Positions 30,934 through 39,540 of a stretch of DNA of 47,321 nt are shown here, piece by piece (position 1 is the stretch's first letter; every line of letters starts with the position of its first letter). The stretch comes from a virus. A program made the translations under genes and the position numbers. The stretch lies in IMG/VR virus record IMGVR_UViG_3300042923_000887, positions 1 to 47,321 of that record. The stretch is one strand, 5' to 3'. A model generated the notes under the pieces. It searched no databases. It worked only from the letters and a program-made list of their open reading frames with translations, and was not told the DNA's origin.

Positions 30934-31304
30934 TGGCTGAATTAGTCAACACCATCAATGAGTTTGAGCATGACGGGCTGATTGGCGGCGCTAATCCGGC
31001 GCTTTTTACCAAGAACGTTGTCGTTGCCAGCGGCGCCGGCAAACTAGCTCGCGGGACAGTGCTTGGTCAGATTACGACAGGCGGTAAATACAAAAAAGTG
31101 GATAGCGCCAATACCGATGGCAGTCAAACTGCAAAGGCTGTATTGGCGTATCCGGTTGATGCCACCAGCGCCGATGTTGTGGCAACAGTCTACTGGTCAG
31201 GTCCGTTTAATCGCTCAAAGCTGTTTTTTGGCGGTACGGATACTGCCGGTACCCATGAAAATGCATTGCGCGACGTGAATATTATCCTCACGTCCGAACA
31301 ATAA
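30933..31304 (+). CDS. Head decoration protein (lambda GpD-like)
   Basis: This 123-residue protein reads like the HDPD family: SGAGKLARGTVLGQIT and then KAVLAYPVDATSADVVATVYWSG. It would bind as trimers on the expanded capsid to stabilise it. ATG overlaps the protease stop codon. Place and size match D in lambda. Confidence 0.88.
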   Translation: MAELVNTINEFEHDGLIGGANPALFTKNVVVASGAGKLARGTVLGQITTGGKYKKVDSANTDGSQTAKAVLAYPVDATSADVVATVYWSGPFNRSKLFFGGTDTAGTHENALRDVNIILTSEQ

Positions 31305-31315
31305 GGAGGGTGACC

Positions 31316-32365
31316 ATGGATATTAACAACACTTATTCGCTCCTGCAGGCAATCGCGCAAGCTTATCCCCCGCAGACGCTTTTCAGAGACACCTTTTTCC
31401 CTGACATTAAGCCATTTGTAACAAAAACCGTTTTGATGGATTACAAGAAAGGCAACCGCAAGATGGCCCCCTTCGTCTCGAAAGGCGGCGGTGGGGTCAA
31501 TGTTGGCCGTACCGGTTTCAGCACCAAGGAATATGAACCGCCTATGATGGCTCCGCAGCGACCGACGACTAACGATGATGTCGAAAACCGCACCTTTGGT
31601 GAAAATGTTTTTTCTACGATTACGCCTGAACAGCGTGCGCAGGAACTCCGTGCCCAGGATATTGCGGATCTGATCGACATGAACACGCGGCGCATCGAAT
31701 GGATGTGCGCTCAATTAATGCTGTATGGCGAATTTGAAGTTAGCGGTTATGCCGATGATGGCGAGACGGTAATCATTGATACTGTCACCTACCCGGACTG
31801 GACGCAGAAACTGACGCTAACCGGAACCGATATGTGGACCAATACCGGCGCCGATATTTATGGCATTTTGGAAGATATGTCACAAAAAGTATCCCGCAAC
31901 AGCGGCCGGGTGCCGGATGTGTCGATCGGCAGCTATAAGACCTGCCAGAAGATAATGCAGAACGAAAGCATCTTGCAGTATCTGATGATCCCCAATGCGC
32001 AGAACATGTCGCTGATGAGCTTTCAGCCGCGGATTGTCAGTCCCGGCGTCAGGCGGATCGGCTTTATACAGAGCCTGAACCTGGAACTGTTCGCCTATGA
32101 TGGTATCTATGACGACGCTGCCGATCAAATTCAGCAATACATTCCGGATGGTTATTTCGTTATGGGTAATTCCGGTCGCGGCAGCCAACTGTTCGGCGCT
32201 GTCACCCAACTGGAGCAGGACGGCGTTCGTCGCACCTATCAAGGCGCCAATGTGCCTAAAGTCTGGAATGAAACCGGCAAAGACGTGCAGATGATCCGCG
32301 TGGCTAGCAAATGCGTGCCGAAACCGGAATTCATTGATGACTGGTATACCCTGAAAGCGTATTAA
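31316..32365 (+). CDS. Major capsid protein (lambda GpE-like)
   Basis: This 349-residue protein is close to lambda gpE (341). It has the N-terminal LFRDTFFPDIKPFVTKTVLMD and RKMAPFVSKGGGG segments and later QRAQELRAQDIADLIDMNTRR, typical of Phage_cap_E. It forms the icosahedral shell. ATG at 31316 lies seven bases after AAGGAGGG; a GTG six bases earlier is less likely. Confidence 0.92.
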   Translation: MDINNTYSLLQAIAQAYPPQTLFRDTFFPDIKPFVTKTVLMDYKKGNRKMAPFVSKGGGGVNVGRTGFSTKEYEPPMMAPQRPTTNDDVENRTFGENVFSTITPEQRAQELRAQDIADLIDMNTRRIEWMCAQLMLYGEFEVSGYADDGETVIIDTVTYPDWTQKLTLTGTDMWTNTGADIYGILEDMSQKVSRNSGRVPDVSIGSYKTCQKIMQNESILQYLMIPNAQNMSLMSFQPRIVSPGVRRIGFIQSLNLELFAYDGIYDDAADQIQQYIPDGYFVMGNSGRGSQLFGAVTQLEQDGVRRTYQGANVPKVWNETGKDVQMIRVASKCVPKPEFIDDWYTLKAY

Positions 32366-32381
32366 GAGAGGAGAGGAATTC

Positions 32382-32639
32382 ATGGATTTGCATGTAAAGC
32401 GGTTTACTGTTCGCTATCAGGGCAAGGATTATGGCCCTGATAGCGTTATTTATGACGTAAAAATCGATTTGGGCAAAAAACTCATTGCCGATAGCAACGG
32501 AACTATCGCCGCGCTGCCTAAACGCGAGGCGGCTAAGCAAGAGCCGAACGCCGGGAAAGGCAAGGGAGATCAGGATGCTATTCCTGCCAATACGGGCGAA
32601 GGCCTGCCCTCGCTGGATCCGTCGCAAACGGTGAAATAA
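32382..32639 (+). CDS. Small head-associated protein, 85 aa
   Basis: ATG follows AGAGAGGAGAGGAATTC. The N-terminal 50 residues are beta-rich (VKRFTVRYQGKDYGPDSVIY) and the rest is low in order, with Lys/Gly/Pro. It is placed like lambda FI, between the capsid and the FII-like gene. It may help DNA packaging, but this is inferred from order only. Confidence 0.65.
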   Translation: MDLHVKRFTVRYQGKDYGPDSVIYDVKIDLGKKLIADSNGTIAALPKREAAKQEPNAGKGKGDQDAIPANTGEGLPSLDPSQTVK

Positions 32640-32640
32640 A

Positions 32641-32964
32641 ATGCCATTCAAACAATTGCTCGCTGATGACATTGGCGATGTCTTTCTGGATTTGGATGAA
32701 TTCGCCACAAAACATACGATCAATGGACAATCTGTAGATTGCGTAACCGATGAGGACGTGTCTTTGAAGCGCGGATCCCGTCAGAGTGAAGACTTTGACG
32801 GGATTTATGCCCGTCGACTCACGGTTTTTGTCCGTGAATCTGATATAGGCTATCGACCGGAACGCGACCAGAAAATGGCGGTGGACGGCGAATGGTATAT
32901 GGTCGTTGATTGTGCCGCGGACGCTGGCATGTTAGAGATTCATTTGGGGGCGAACCGGCCATGA
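32641..32964 (+). CDS. Head-tail joining protein (FII-like)
   Basis: This 107-residue protein is beta-rich (INGQSVDCVTDEDVSLKRGS, ARRLTVFVRESDIGYRPE, GEWYMVVDCAADAGMLEI), which fits head-tail connector proteins of the lambda gpFII kind. It overlaps the following gene by four bases. No strong binding site lies before its ATG, which comes two bases after the preceding stop, so translation is likely coupled. Confidence 0.7.
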   Translation: MPFKQLLADDIGDVFLDLDEFATKHTINGQSVDCVTDEDVSLKRGSRQSEDFDGIYARRLTVFVRESDIGYRPERDQKMAVDGEWYMVVDCAADAGMLEIHLGANRP

Positions 32965-33524
32965 TTGGGATCACTGCAGAACGCATGGACTTCGCGCAGA
33001 AAGTGTTAGGCCATATCCCCGGTGGGCTGCCAAAAGCTTTAGCAAATACAATTAATCGCGCAACAGAGGGCGCGCGGACAGATGCCGTCCGACAGGTCCG
33101 CGAAGAGTATATTATTACCTCCGGAAGAGTGCGCGAAACACTTAGTATTCGAAAAGCCAATCCATCGAATTTAACTGCGTCTGTTACCTCGCGCGGTCGT
33201 CCGCGTGCGCTGTCGTATTTCAAACTACGTCCTGGGAAAGTGACAAAAACGCGTCCTCGTGTAGGCATGCATGCGCAGGTAAAACGTGGCGGCGGTGAAG
33301 TTATTCCCGAAACATTTATTGCTAAACTCGCAAGTGGTCATACTGGTGTATTCTGGCGTGAGGGCAAAAAACGGTTTCCTATCGAACAACTTTACGGACC
33401 ATCTGTAGCACAGATGGTGGGCAGTCCAAACGTATCGCGATATGTTGAGCAAAACGCGCAGCGCCGGGTAAATGGCCGTCTCGATCATGAGATTTACCGA
33501 TTATTGCGAGGTGCTGGCCGATGA
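32961..33524 (+). CDS. Minor tail protein Z-like (tail completion)
   Basis: This 187-residue basic protein fits the lambda gpZ family: ANTINRATEGARTDAVRQVR, then SIRKANPSNLTASVTSRGRP and the later TFIAKLASGHTGVFWREG. gpZ-like proteins complete the tail so that it can join the head. ATG at 32961 overlaps the preceding stop. Codon use looks a little different from its neighbours by eye (more AT at third positions). Confidence 0.8.
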   Translation: MIGITAERMDFAQKVLGHIPGGLPKALANTINRATEGARTDAVRQVREEYIITSGRVRETLSIRKANPSNLTASVTSRGRPRALSYFKLRPGKVTKTRPRVGMHAQVKRGGGEVIPETFIAKLASGHTGVFWREGKKRFPIEQLYGPSVAQMVGSPNVSRYVEQNAQRRVNGRLDHEIYRLLRGAGR

Positions 33525-34018
33525 CACCGCTGTTGCTTATTGATGAACTAGGAAAATTAATTACTGAGGCTACAGCAGAACTAATGCTTGAAGCAAAGGG
33601 CAGAGAACGGCGTTCGCCGGTCGTTATTCCGGGTTTCCTGGATGACGACGAACCAAGAGCCGGAAAACCGCCGGACGATCCTGCGGAAAAAGCTGTGCCC
33701 TTTGTCATTGTCCGCTTTGTTGCTGGCGAGGATAGCCAACAGGCGGGTACGGCCACCGTCCGGATCATTGCAACAACCTATTCAAAACACGGTCAGGGCT
33801 GGCGTGATCCCCTAACCGTCTTGGAGCGCATTCGGCAGGAGATCCTCACTCACCGGCCATTGGCTAACCAGTTTGATCTGCAGTTGCCGATCCGCTGGGA
33901 AATGCCTGAAGAGCAGCCCTGGCCGTATTGGATAGCCTGGATGACGACAACATGGGCCATCGGCCGGCCGATTTTAACGGAAATGGAGGAAACAATGTAT
34001 GGCGAAACCTATCCCTGA
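33521..34018 (+). CDS. Probable tail terminator or completion protein, 165 aa
   Basis: It overlaps the Z-like gene by four bases (ATGA). The middle (KAVPFVIVRFVAGEDSQQ, TVRIIATTYSKHGQGWRD, VLERIRQEIL) has the alternating strand/helix form of tail terminators. Placement between the Z-like gene and the sheath gene supports this. The exact family is uncertain. Confidence 0.65.
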   Translation: MTPLLLIDELGKLITEATAELMLEAKGRERRSPVVIPGFLDDDEPRAGKPPDDPAEKAVPFVIVRFVAGEDSQQAGTATVRIIATTYSKHGQGWRDPLTVLERIRQEILTHRPLANQFDLQLPIRWEMPEEQPWPYWIAWMTTTWAIGRPILTEMEETMYGETYP

Positions 34019-34289
34019 GCAAGCGCCCGCAAAAACGGAGCGCGTTATTTATTGCGGCCCTAACCTGCCGGGCGGACTGCTGCAAAAACACACCATTTAC
34101 AAAGGCGGCATACCGGAGCATCTAAATAATGCAATCAGTAAATGCCCGGCTATCAAGTCGTTGTTTGTGTCGCCGGCTAAACTTCAGGCCGTTACCGCAG
34201 CAGTTCAAACAACCGGTTCACTGGAAAACCTGCGGTATCAGGCAATCGTAAAATTCATTCAGGAAGGAGGTCTAAAGCATGGCATATAA
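33999..34289 (+). CDS. Conserved tail-module hypothetical protein, 96 aa
   Basis: ATG at 33999 follows AATGGAGGAAACAATGT and overlaps the preceding gene by 20 bases. The product begins with a Pro-rich segment, has GPNLPGGLLQKHTIYKGGIP and a helical end with a basic/acidic mix. It resembles small proteins that precede sheath genes in contractile-tailed phages. The role is unknown. It overlaps the sheath gene by 11 bases. Confidence 0.7.
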   Translation: MAKPIPEQAPAKTERVIYCGPNLPGGLLQKHTIYKGGIPEHLNNAISKCPAIKSLFVSPAKLQAVTAAVQTTGSLENLRYQAIVKFIQEGGLKHGI

Positions 34290-35739
34290 ACATGGGGTAT
34301 TCCCGTCAGAAGTACCGACATCAATTATTCCGCCAGTTAAAACATCAGCCGGCTTACCGGTTGTGTTCGGCACAGCGCCGCTGCACCTGGCGAGCGCCCC
34401 GGCAGGTGCGAATAAACCGGTACTGGCTTACACCTACGCCGAAGCGGTGGCTGCCTTCGGCTATTCGACCGACTGGGAAAAATACACGCTTTGCGAATTC
34501 ATCTACAGCCATTTTTCGCTGTTTAACGTGGCGCCGGTGGTCTTGGTCAATGTGCTCGACCCGGCAGTCCACAAAACGGAAGTTACCAATCAGACAATCA
34601 ACAAAGCGGATGGGAATTTCATTATTATCAATGCGCCGGTAATGCTCAACACTTTGGTGGTCAAGTTGGTCGAAGCCGGTCAGCCTCTGGTAAAAGATAC
34701 GGATTATGTTGCCGGCTATAACGACGACCTGCAGGTCGTTATCACGCCAATCGATGGTGGTGCCATTTCGCCCGAACAGGCAAGCCTGGTCGTCAGCTTT
34801 ACCAAGCTGGATCCGGTAGCTGTCGACAGCGACGACATTGTCGGCGGCATCGACGTTACTACCGGCGAACCGGAAGGGCTGGAACTGGTTGCCCGGGTGT
34901 ATCCGCTGTTTCAAATTGTGCCCGGCCAGATTCTGGCGCCGGGTTGGTCAACAGATCCACTGGTGGCCGCCGTTATGCACGCCAAAGTCGGCAGTATTAA
35001 CAGCGTATTCCAGGCAATAGCCATTGCCGACATTCCCACCAGCGGGGAAGGGGCGGCCACGCAATACACGCAGGCTCCGGCCTGGAAAACCAATAACAAC
35101 TATGTGGATCCGCAGCTTATCGTCGGCTGGCCTAAAGTTTCCCTGGGCGGCCGGCAGTTTCATCTCAGTACGCAAATTGCCGGCATTAACTGCCAGACTG
35201 ATGCGGCAAATGATGATATTCCGTACATCAGCCCGTCCAATAAAACCCTGCAGGCCAATGCCGCAGTGCTGGCCAGCGGCGCGGCTGTTTCTCTGGGGCT
35301 GGATCAGGCAAACTATCTGAACGGCCAGGGCATTGTCACGGCGTTGAACTTTATCGGGGGCTGGAAGCTCTGGGGTAACCGTACCGGCGCGTATCCGGGC
35401 AATACGGACATAAAAGATACTTTTATCCCGGTGCGGCGCATGTTCAACTGGATCGCCAATACTTTGGTTTTTACTCATTGGCAGAAGGTGGATGCTCCGA
35501 TCAATCGGCGGCTGGTGGAAACGCTGGTAGATAGCGCAAATATCTGGCTGAACGGGTTGGCTGCGCGTGAAATGATTCTCGGCGGTCGAGTTATGTTCTT
35601 ACAGGAAGAAAACCCGGACACCGACTTAGCCAACGGTGTTTTTCGACTGCATTATTATGTGGCGCCACCGCCTCCGGCTGAGACTATCGACGAGGTTATT
35701 GAGTATGATGTTTCGTATTTCAATACCTTGTTCGGTTAA
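34279..35739 (+). CDS. Tail sheath protein (gpFI-like)
   Basis: The 486-residue protein has the sheath N-terminus HGVFPSEVPTSIIPPVKTSA and VVFGTAPLHLA, and the C-terminal half with RRMFNWIANTLVF, NRRLVETLVDSANIWLNGLA and RVMFLQEENPDTDLANGVF. It forms the contractile sheath, which shows that this phage is a myovirus. ATG has AGGAAGGAGGTCTAAAGC upstream. Confidence 0.92.
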   Translation: MAYKHGVFPSEVPTSIIPPVKTSAGLPVVFGTAPLHLASAPAGANKPVLAYTYAEAVAAFGYSTDWEKYTLCEFIYSHFSLFNVAPVVLVNVLDPAVHKTEVTNQTINKADGNFIIINAPVMLNTLVVKLVEAGQPLVKDTDYVAGYNDDLQVVITPIDGGAISPEQASLVVSFTKLDPVAVDSDDIVGGIDVTTGEPEGLELVARVYPLFQIVPGQILAPGWSTDPLVAAVMHAKVGSINSVFQAIAIADIPTSGEGAATQYTQAPAWKTNNNYVDPQLIVGWPKVSLGGRQFHLSTQIAGINCQTDAANDDIPYISPSNKTLQANAAVLASGAAVSLGLDQANYLNGQGIVTALNFIGGWKLWGNRTGAYPGNTDIKDTFIPVRRMFNWIANTLVFTHWQKVDAPINRRLVETLVDSANIWLNGLAAREMILGGRVMFLQEENPDTDLANGVFRLHYYVAPPPPAETIDEVIEYDVSYFNTLFG

Positions 35740-35753
35740 GGAGGACATGCAAC

Positions 35754-36275
35754 ATGAACAAAATTCCTGAAAAACTCATCAACTTCCGGGTATATGAGAC
35801 TGGCAATAACTTTGTCGGTCTTGTTGACGCTGAGCTGCCTAGTCTGGAAGCCATGACGGAGACCGTCAAGGGCGCCGGCATTGCCGGCGAATATGACAGC
35901 CCGGTCATTGGACACTACCAGAGCATGACGCTGTCCCTCTCGTGGCGTACACCGACCCCGCGATTGTTATCCCTGGCTGCGCCGAAAGTGCATCAATTAG
36001 ATCTGCGGGGCGCGATACAGGTCAATGATGCGGCAAACGGTACCTACCGGGCGGTGCCGCTGCGGGTGACTGTCAACGGTATCCCGAAGAATACTGAGCC
36101 AGGGAAACTGGAAGTCGGCGCGCCGATGGACAGTTCCAACGAATTGGAAGTCACCTATCTGAAAATCTGGTATGACAGCAAAGAGTACATTGAGATCGAT
36201 AAGCTGAACTTTATCTGCAAGATTGACGGCGTGGATTATCTGGCCGAGGTGCGCCAGGCGCTAGGCGGCAACTAA
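35754..36275 (+). CDS. Tail tube protein (P2 FII-like)
   Basis: This 173-residue protein matches P2 FII in length and features: MNKIPEKLINFRVYETGN, LPSLEAMTETVKGAGIAGEY and KEYIEIDKLNFICKIDGVDY. It polymerises as hexamer rings forming the inner tube. AAGGAGGACATGCAAC lies upstream. A hairpin follows the gene. Confidence 0.92.
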   Translation: MNKIPEKLINFRVYETGNNFVGLVDAELPSLEAMTETVKGAGIAGEYDSPVIGHYQSMTLSLSWRTPTPRLLSLAAPKVHQLDLRGAIQVNDAANGTYRAVPLRVTVNGIPKNTEPGKLEVGAPMDSSNELEVTYLKIWYDSKEYIEIDKLNFICKIDGVDYLAEVRQALGGN

Positions 36276-36281
36276 TACAAA

Positions 36282-36308
36282 AGGCCGTACCCTTACTGGG
36301 TACGGCCT
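36282..36308 (-). terminator. Terminator between tail tube and the reverse-strand gene
   Basis: Perfect 11-base arms at 36282-36292 and 36298-36308 have a 5-base loop. On the minus strand TTTTGTATT follows, so it is a good terminator for the gene at 36321-36524. On the plus strand AAATC follows, so tail-operon transcripts may mostly pass. Confidence 0.75.
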
Positions 36309-36320
36309 AAATCATGCGGT

Positions 36321-36524
36321 TTATGCGCTTTTCGGCGGCGTGATGCGATCCTGGAAGTAGCCACAGAACAAAACCAAGATAATCCCGCCAACAAGGTATT
36401 CGCCAATGGCGGAGGGCAGACCAATCATCGCGACGATTTGGCCGGCGGTGTAGCCTGGGATGACGGCGGCCAGCCAGCCGAACGGCAAGGATAGTAACAA
36501 AACAATTATGCGCAGGATCAACAT
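36321..36524 (-). CDS. Small reverse-strand membrane protein, 67 aa (moron candidate)
   Basis: It is the only minus-strand gene within the tail operon. The start MLILRIIVLLLSLPFGWLAA has GAGGTGATCGT upstream. Two membrane segments are predicted (about 2-25 and 43-58) joined by a short polar loop, with a basic/Pro end (DRITPPKSA). It has its own promoter and terminator, so it is probably expressed in the lysogen. A superinfection-exclusion or membrane-modifying role would fit the context, but nothing in the sequence proves it. Confidence 0.75.
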   Translation of the reverse strand: MLILRIIVLLLSLPFGWLAAVIPGYTAGQIVAMIGLPSAIGEYLVGGIILVLFCGYFQDRITPPKSA

Positions 36525-36541
36525 ACGATCACCTCAGCTTT

Positions 36542-36570
36542 ATTGTATGCAAATTTTATCCAAAATACAA
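36542..36570 (-). promoter_or_regulatory. Promoter of the reverse-strand membrane protein gene
   Basis: On the minus strand TTGTAT (36570-36565) and TACAAT (36547-36542) are separated by exactly 17 bases, about 20 bases before the ATG at 36524. This is a good housekeeping-type promoter. It overlaps the leader of the plus-strand chaperone gene. Confidence 0.7.
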
Positions 36571-36581
36571 GGAGGATTTTC

Positions 36582-36896
36582 ATGGAAAACCTTGATGAAA
36601 AATCAACACAGGAAACGGTTATTACCGTACCGCTTCGCAAGCCATTTTTATTTGAGAGCAAGCAATATACAGAGATCCGGCTTGATATGGATGCCTTAAC
36701 CGGCAAAGATATGATCGAAGCGGAAACAGAGGCGCGGGCTATGGGTGTACGTGCCATCATGTTGGAATCATCGAAAGCGTATCAGGCGATTCTGGCAGCG
36801 CGGGCTGCCGGTCTTACCGCTGACCTGGTGAATGCGCTGCCGGCCAAAGAATTCAGCCGGGTGACAGGAGAAGTGCAGAGTTTTTTGCTCGAATAG
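36582..36896 (+). CDS. Tail assembly chaperone (gpE-like), in-frame product
   Basis: This 104-residue protein reads like the P2 gpE/Mu gp41 group: TVPLRKPFLFESKQYTEIRL, MDALTGKDMIEAETEARAMG and the helical end SRVTGEVQSFLLE. It helps the tape measure assemble with the tube. ATG follows AAGGAGGATTTTC. Its end carries the TTTTTTG slippery sequence, seven bases before the stop. Confidence 0.88.
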   Translation: MENLDEKSTQETVITVPLRKPFLFESKQYTEIRLDMDALTGKDMIEAETEARAMGVRAIMLESSKAYQAILAARAAGLTADLVNALPAKEFSRVTGEVQSFLLE

Positions 36897-37051
36897 GCCT
36901 GGGGTCAAACCCGTCTAAACTGATTCGAAGGTTGGCTTTGCGGCTTTCTCAGGAAACTCATTCACCGGTCACGTATTGGCTGAGCATATCATTCCAGGAA
37001 GTGACGGAATGGATTGCTGTCATTTCAGAGCAGCGAAAGGGGCGAAAGTAA
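36582..37051 (+). CDS. Frameshifted tail assembly chaperone (gpE+E'-like), 156 aa
   Basis: A -1 shift at 36881-36887 (T TTT TTG) would pass the stop at 36894 and continue for 54 codons to TAA at 37049-37051. The added segment (ARIGLGSNPSKLIRRLALRL, then SISFQEVTEWIAVISEQRKG) resembles the E'/T extensions of P2- and lambda-type chaperones. The stop is directly before the tape-measure start. Paired products of this kind are conserved across long-tailed phages; their ratio controls tail assembly. Confidence 0.85.
36881..36887 (+). promoter_or_regulatory. Programmed -1 frameshift site TTTTTTG
   Basis: In the zero frame the codons are TTT-TTG, preceded by T, giving the X XXY YYZ heptamer T TTT TTG used by P2 gene E. 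The zero-frame stop is seven bases downstream. The new frame is open to the start of the tape measure. Confidence 0.85.
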
Positions 37052-39343
37052 GTGGGGCGGATGTATGAAGTCGCATTCAACATCATGGCTAAAATGGGGC
37101 CGAATTTTAATCAGGCGTTTTCCTCCGCCTCTGACCGGCTGACGCAGTTAAACACACGGGTATCCGGCCTAAAAGGACAAATGAAGGAGTTGGATACCCA
37201 GCATCGAAAAGGCGCTATTTCGGTCTTGGAATACTCTGCATCGTATGAGCGATTAACGGCCCAACTTTACAAGGCCGAGCAGCGGCAGAAAAGCTATTCA
37301 AAAGCCTATGCCATGCAAAATAAAGTCAATCAATCCCGCAATAACGCGAGAGCGAATATGATGGGGGCGGTGGAAACTGCGGCCATGGTCGGCGGGCCGG
37401 TGTACACGGCCGTGAATTTTGAATCGGCTATGTCCGGGGTTGCTAAGCAGGTTGACGGCGCAAGGAACGATGCCGGCCAGCTGACTGAAGTCTACTATCA
37501 AGCGCAAAGCCAGGTCATGCAGGCCAGTAAAGACATGATGATCTTGCCGGATAGTATGGCTAAAGCGTTTGCTATGGCTGCCAAGTCCGGGGTTCAGGGC
37601 ATGCAGAACATTGACAAGTTTGCCCGTATGGGAATCATGATGGGTACCGCCTTTGAAGCGCCGGCCGAGCAGGTTACCGAGGATTTTGCCAAAATCGGCA
37701 GCGCTATGGGAATTAGTTTGAAAACACAGGAAGGCATAGCCCAACTGGAAGCGTTGGCCGATACTGTGAATTATTTGGATGACCGGTCAAATGCTGCAGG
37801 AGCTGATATCATTCAGGTATTGAAGCGGACCAGCGGCACGGCAACATCATTACTGCCCACCCTATCCAGGACAACGCTGGCCGGGATGTCTACGGCTATG
37901 CTGCAGATGGGTGAAACCGGCGAGACGGCGGGTACGGCATTGAACGCGCTGTTCACCCGTGTTGCGGCAGCTCCAACGCAGTCAAAAAAATTCAAAGGTG
38001 CATTAGCGGAATTGGGGTTGTCTGCAGAAGAACTGCAGTCCGGAGCACTAAAGGATGCAGAAGGCACCATCATGAACCTGTTTGAGCGGATCGGCGGCCT
38101 GGACGCGGCGACGCGCAACAATGTGTTAGCAGAATTGTTTGGTGCAGAACACGTCGATAACCTTTCAAAGATATCCGGGAATTATGAAGAGTTCTTGAAC
38201 GTCATAAAAATGGGCAACTCTGAGGCTGCCAAAGGCAGTATGCTCAGAGAATTTGCCATCCAATCGCAAAACACTGAGCGGCAATTGGAAAGGTCAAGAG
38301 CTGCAGCTACCCGTACAGCCATTAGTTTCGGTTCGGTACTGCTGCCGGAAGTCAATGCACTGGCCGGTGCTGTGAGTAATGGCGCCGATTGGCTTACGAA
38401 GATGGGTCAGGAATATCCTACCCTTAGTAGTGGCGCTATAAAATTGACTGCGGCCGTTCTTGGTGGAACTGTCGCCTTAACGGCCTTGGCCTGGGCTGGA
38501 TGGGCTGTAATATCTCCGTTTACAAATTTATATTTATGGTCGAAAAAGGTTGAGTTAGCTACTAAATTAAGTACCGGCGCGCAATGGGCTTGGAATGCGT
38601 CTATGTCTGCCAGCAAAGCAGTGATGGGTGTCGGACAACTCGTTTTGCGGGCGACATGGACAGGGATCGTTACTGCGGCTACCTGGTTATGGACTGGCGC
38701 ACAATGGGCCTGGAATGCTGCAATGACAGCAAATCCGATCGGCTTACTAATCGTTGGTATTGGCGGGCTAGTGGCAGCGGGATATTATTTGATTAAAAAC
38801 TGGGATACAGTCAGCGACTGGTGGACGCAGCTATGGGATAATCCAACGGCTGCGCTACAGGCGTTTGTTGACGGTATTTATAACCGTTTTGGTAAGGCGA
38901 TGGACTGGCTGGGAGAGAAGGCCGCCTGGGTTAAGAATATTTTTACCGGGGGCGCCAGTGTCGCAACTGGCGCGGATGTCTCCATGAATATCCCGGCCTA
39001 TGCGAATGGGACCATTGCCACTACGCCGCATGTCGGCCTATTTGCCGAGAAAGGGCCGGAGGCGGTTATTCCGCTGGATGGCAGCTCACGGGCTATGTCG
39101 CTGTGGGCTACAGCCGGGCAAATGATGGGCTTTGGCAACGATTCATCTTCGCTATCTGATTTCGCGAATAGTTCATCCAGTAGCAGTGGCGACACATTCA
39201 TATTCTCGCCTAATGTCTATTTGGATGGCGGAGATCCGGAGGTCGAGAGTAAAGTCCGGCGGGTAGTCCAGGAGGAAGCGGACGATTTTGAAGGCAGGAT
39301 GAACGCCTGGAGAACGCGACAAAGGAGGCTTGCCTTTGACTAA
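37052..39343 (+). CDS. Tail tape measure protein
   Basis: This 763-residue protein sets tail length. It has an N-terminal helical region (NQAFSSASDRLTQLNTRVSG), the tape-measure core domain (LPDSMAKAFAMAAKSGVQGM, AAGTALNALFTR-like segment) and hydrophobic stretches (about 460-480 and 555-580) that may insert in the membrane during ejection. The end has HVGLFAEKGPEAVIPLDGSS. The GTG start at 37052 is nine bases after AAAGGGG and touches the E' stop; an ATG at 37061 is the alternative. Confidence 0.92.
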   Translation: MGRMYEVAFNIMAKMGPNFNQAFSSASDRLTQLNTRVSGLKGQMKELDTQHRKGAISVLEYSASYERLTAQLYKAEQRQKSYSKAYAMQNKVNQSRNNARANMMGAVETAAMVGGPVYTAVNFESAMSGVAKQVDGARNDAGQLTEVYYQAQSQVMQASKDMMILPDSMAKAFAMAAKSGVQGMQNIDKFARMGIMMGTAFEAPAEQVTEDFAKIGSAMGISLKTQEGIAQLEALADTVNYLDDRSNAAGADIIQVLKRTSGTATSLLPTLSRTTLAGMSTAMLQMGETGETAGTALNALFTRVAAAPTQSKKFKGALAELGLSAEELQSGALKDAEGTIMNLFERIGGLDAATRNNVLAELFGAEHVDNLSKISGNYEEFLNVIKMGNSEAAKGSMLREFAIQSQNTERQLERSRAAATRTAISFGSVLLPEVNALAGAVSNGADWLTKMGQEYPTLSSGAIKLTAAVLGGTVALTALAWAGWAVISPFTNLYLWSKKVELATKLSTGAQWAWNASMSASKAVMGVGQLVLRATWTGIVTAATWLWTGAQWAWNAAMTANPIGLLIVGIGGLVAAGYYLIKNWDTVSDWWTQLWDNPTAALQAFVDGIYNRFGKAMDWLGEKAAWVKNIFTGGASVATGADVSMNIPAYANGTIATTPHVGLFAEKGPEAVIPLDGSSRAMSLWATAGQMMGFGNDSSSLSDFANSSSSSSGDTFIFSPNVYLDGGDPEVESKVRRVVQEEADDFEGRMNAWRTRQRRLAFD

Positions 39344-39536
39344 ATATACGACTGCCCAGGGGGATACCTGGGATATAATCGCTTATAAAATGTACGGCAA
39401 TGAACGGCAGATGTCGGTGCTCATTGAGGCCAATCCGCAATACCGGGAAACCATATTCTTCTCTGCTGACATTGTGATTAAGGTTCCCGACATTTCAGCG
39501 GCAGTGTCGACCGTTTTGCCGCCATGGAAGAGGTGA
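39336..39536 (+). CDS. Tail protein X (LysM-like), 66 aa
   Basis: TTG at 39336 lies seven bases after AAAGGAGG and overlaps the tape-measure end. The product matches gpX: TKYTTAQGDTWDIIAYKMYG, then QMSVLIEANPQYRETIFFSA and a Pro-containing end. The LysM-like fold may hold baseplate parts or bind the cell wall. Confidence 0.85.
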   Translation: MTKYTTAQGDTWDIIAYKMYGNERQMSVLIEANPQYRETIFFSADIVIKVPDISAAVSTVLPPWKR

Positions 39537-39540
39537 TGAT

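Noticed and set aside
36282-36308. Terminator of the plus-strand tail operon
   Set aside because: The U-rich tail is on the minus strand and essential tail genes continue after it, so it belongs mainly to the reverse gene.
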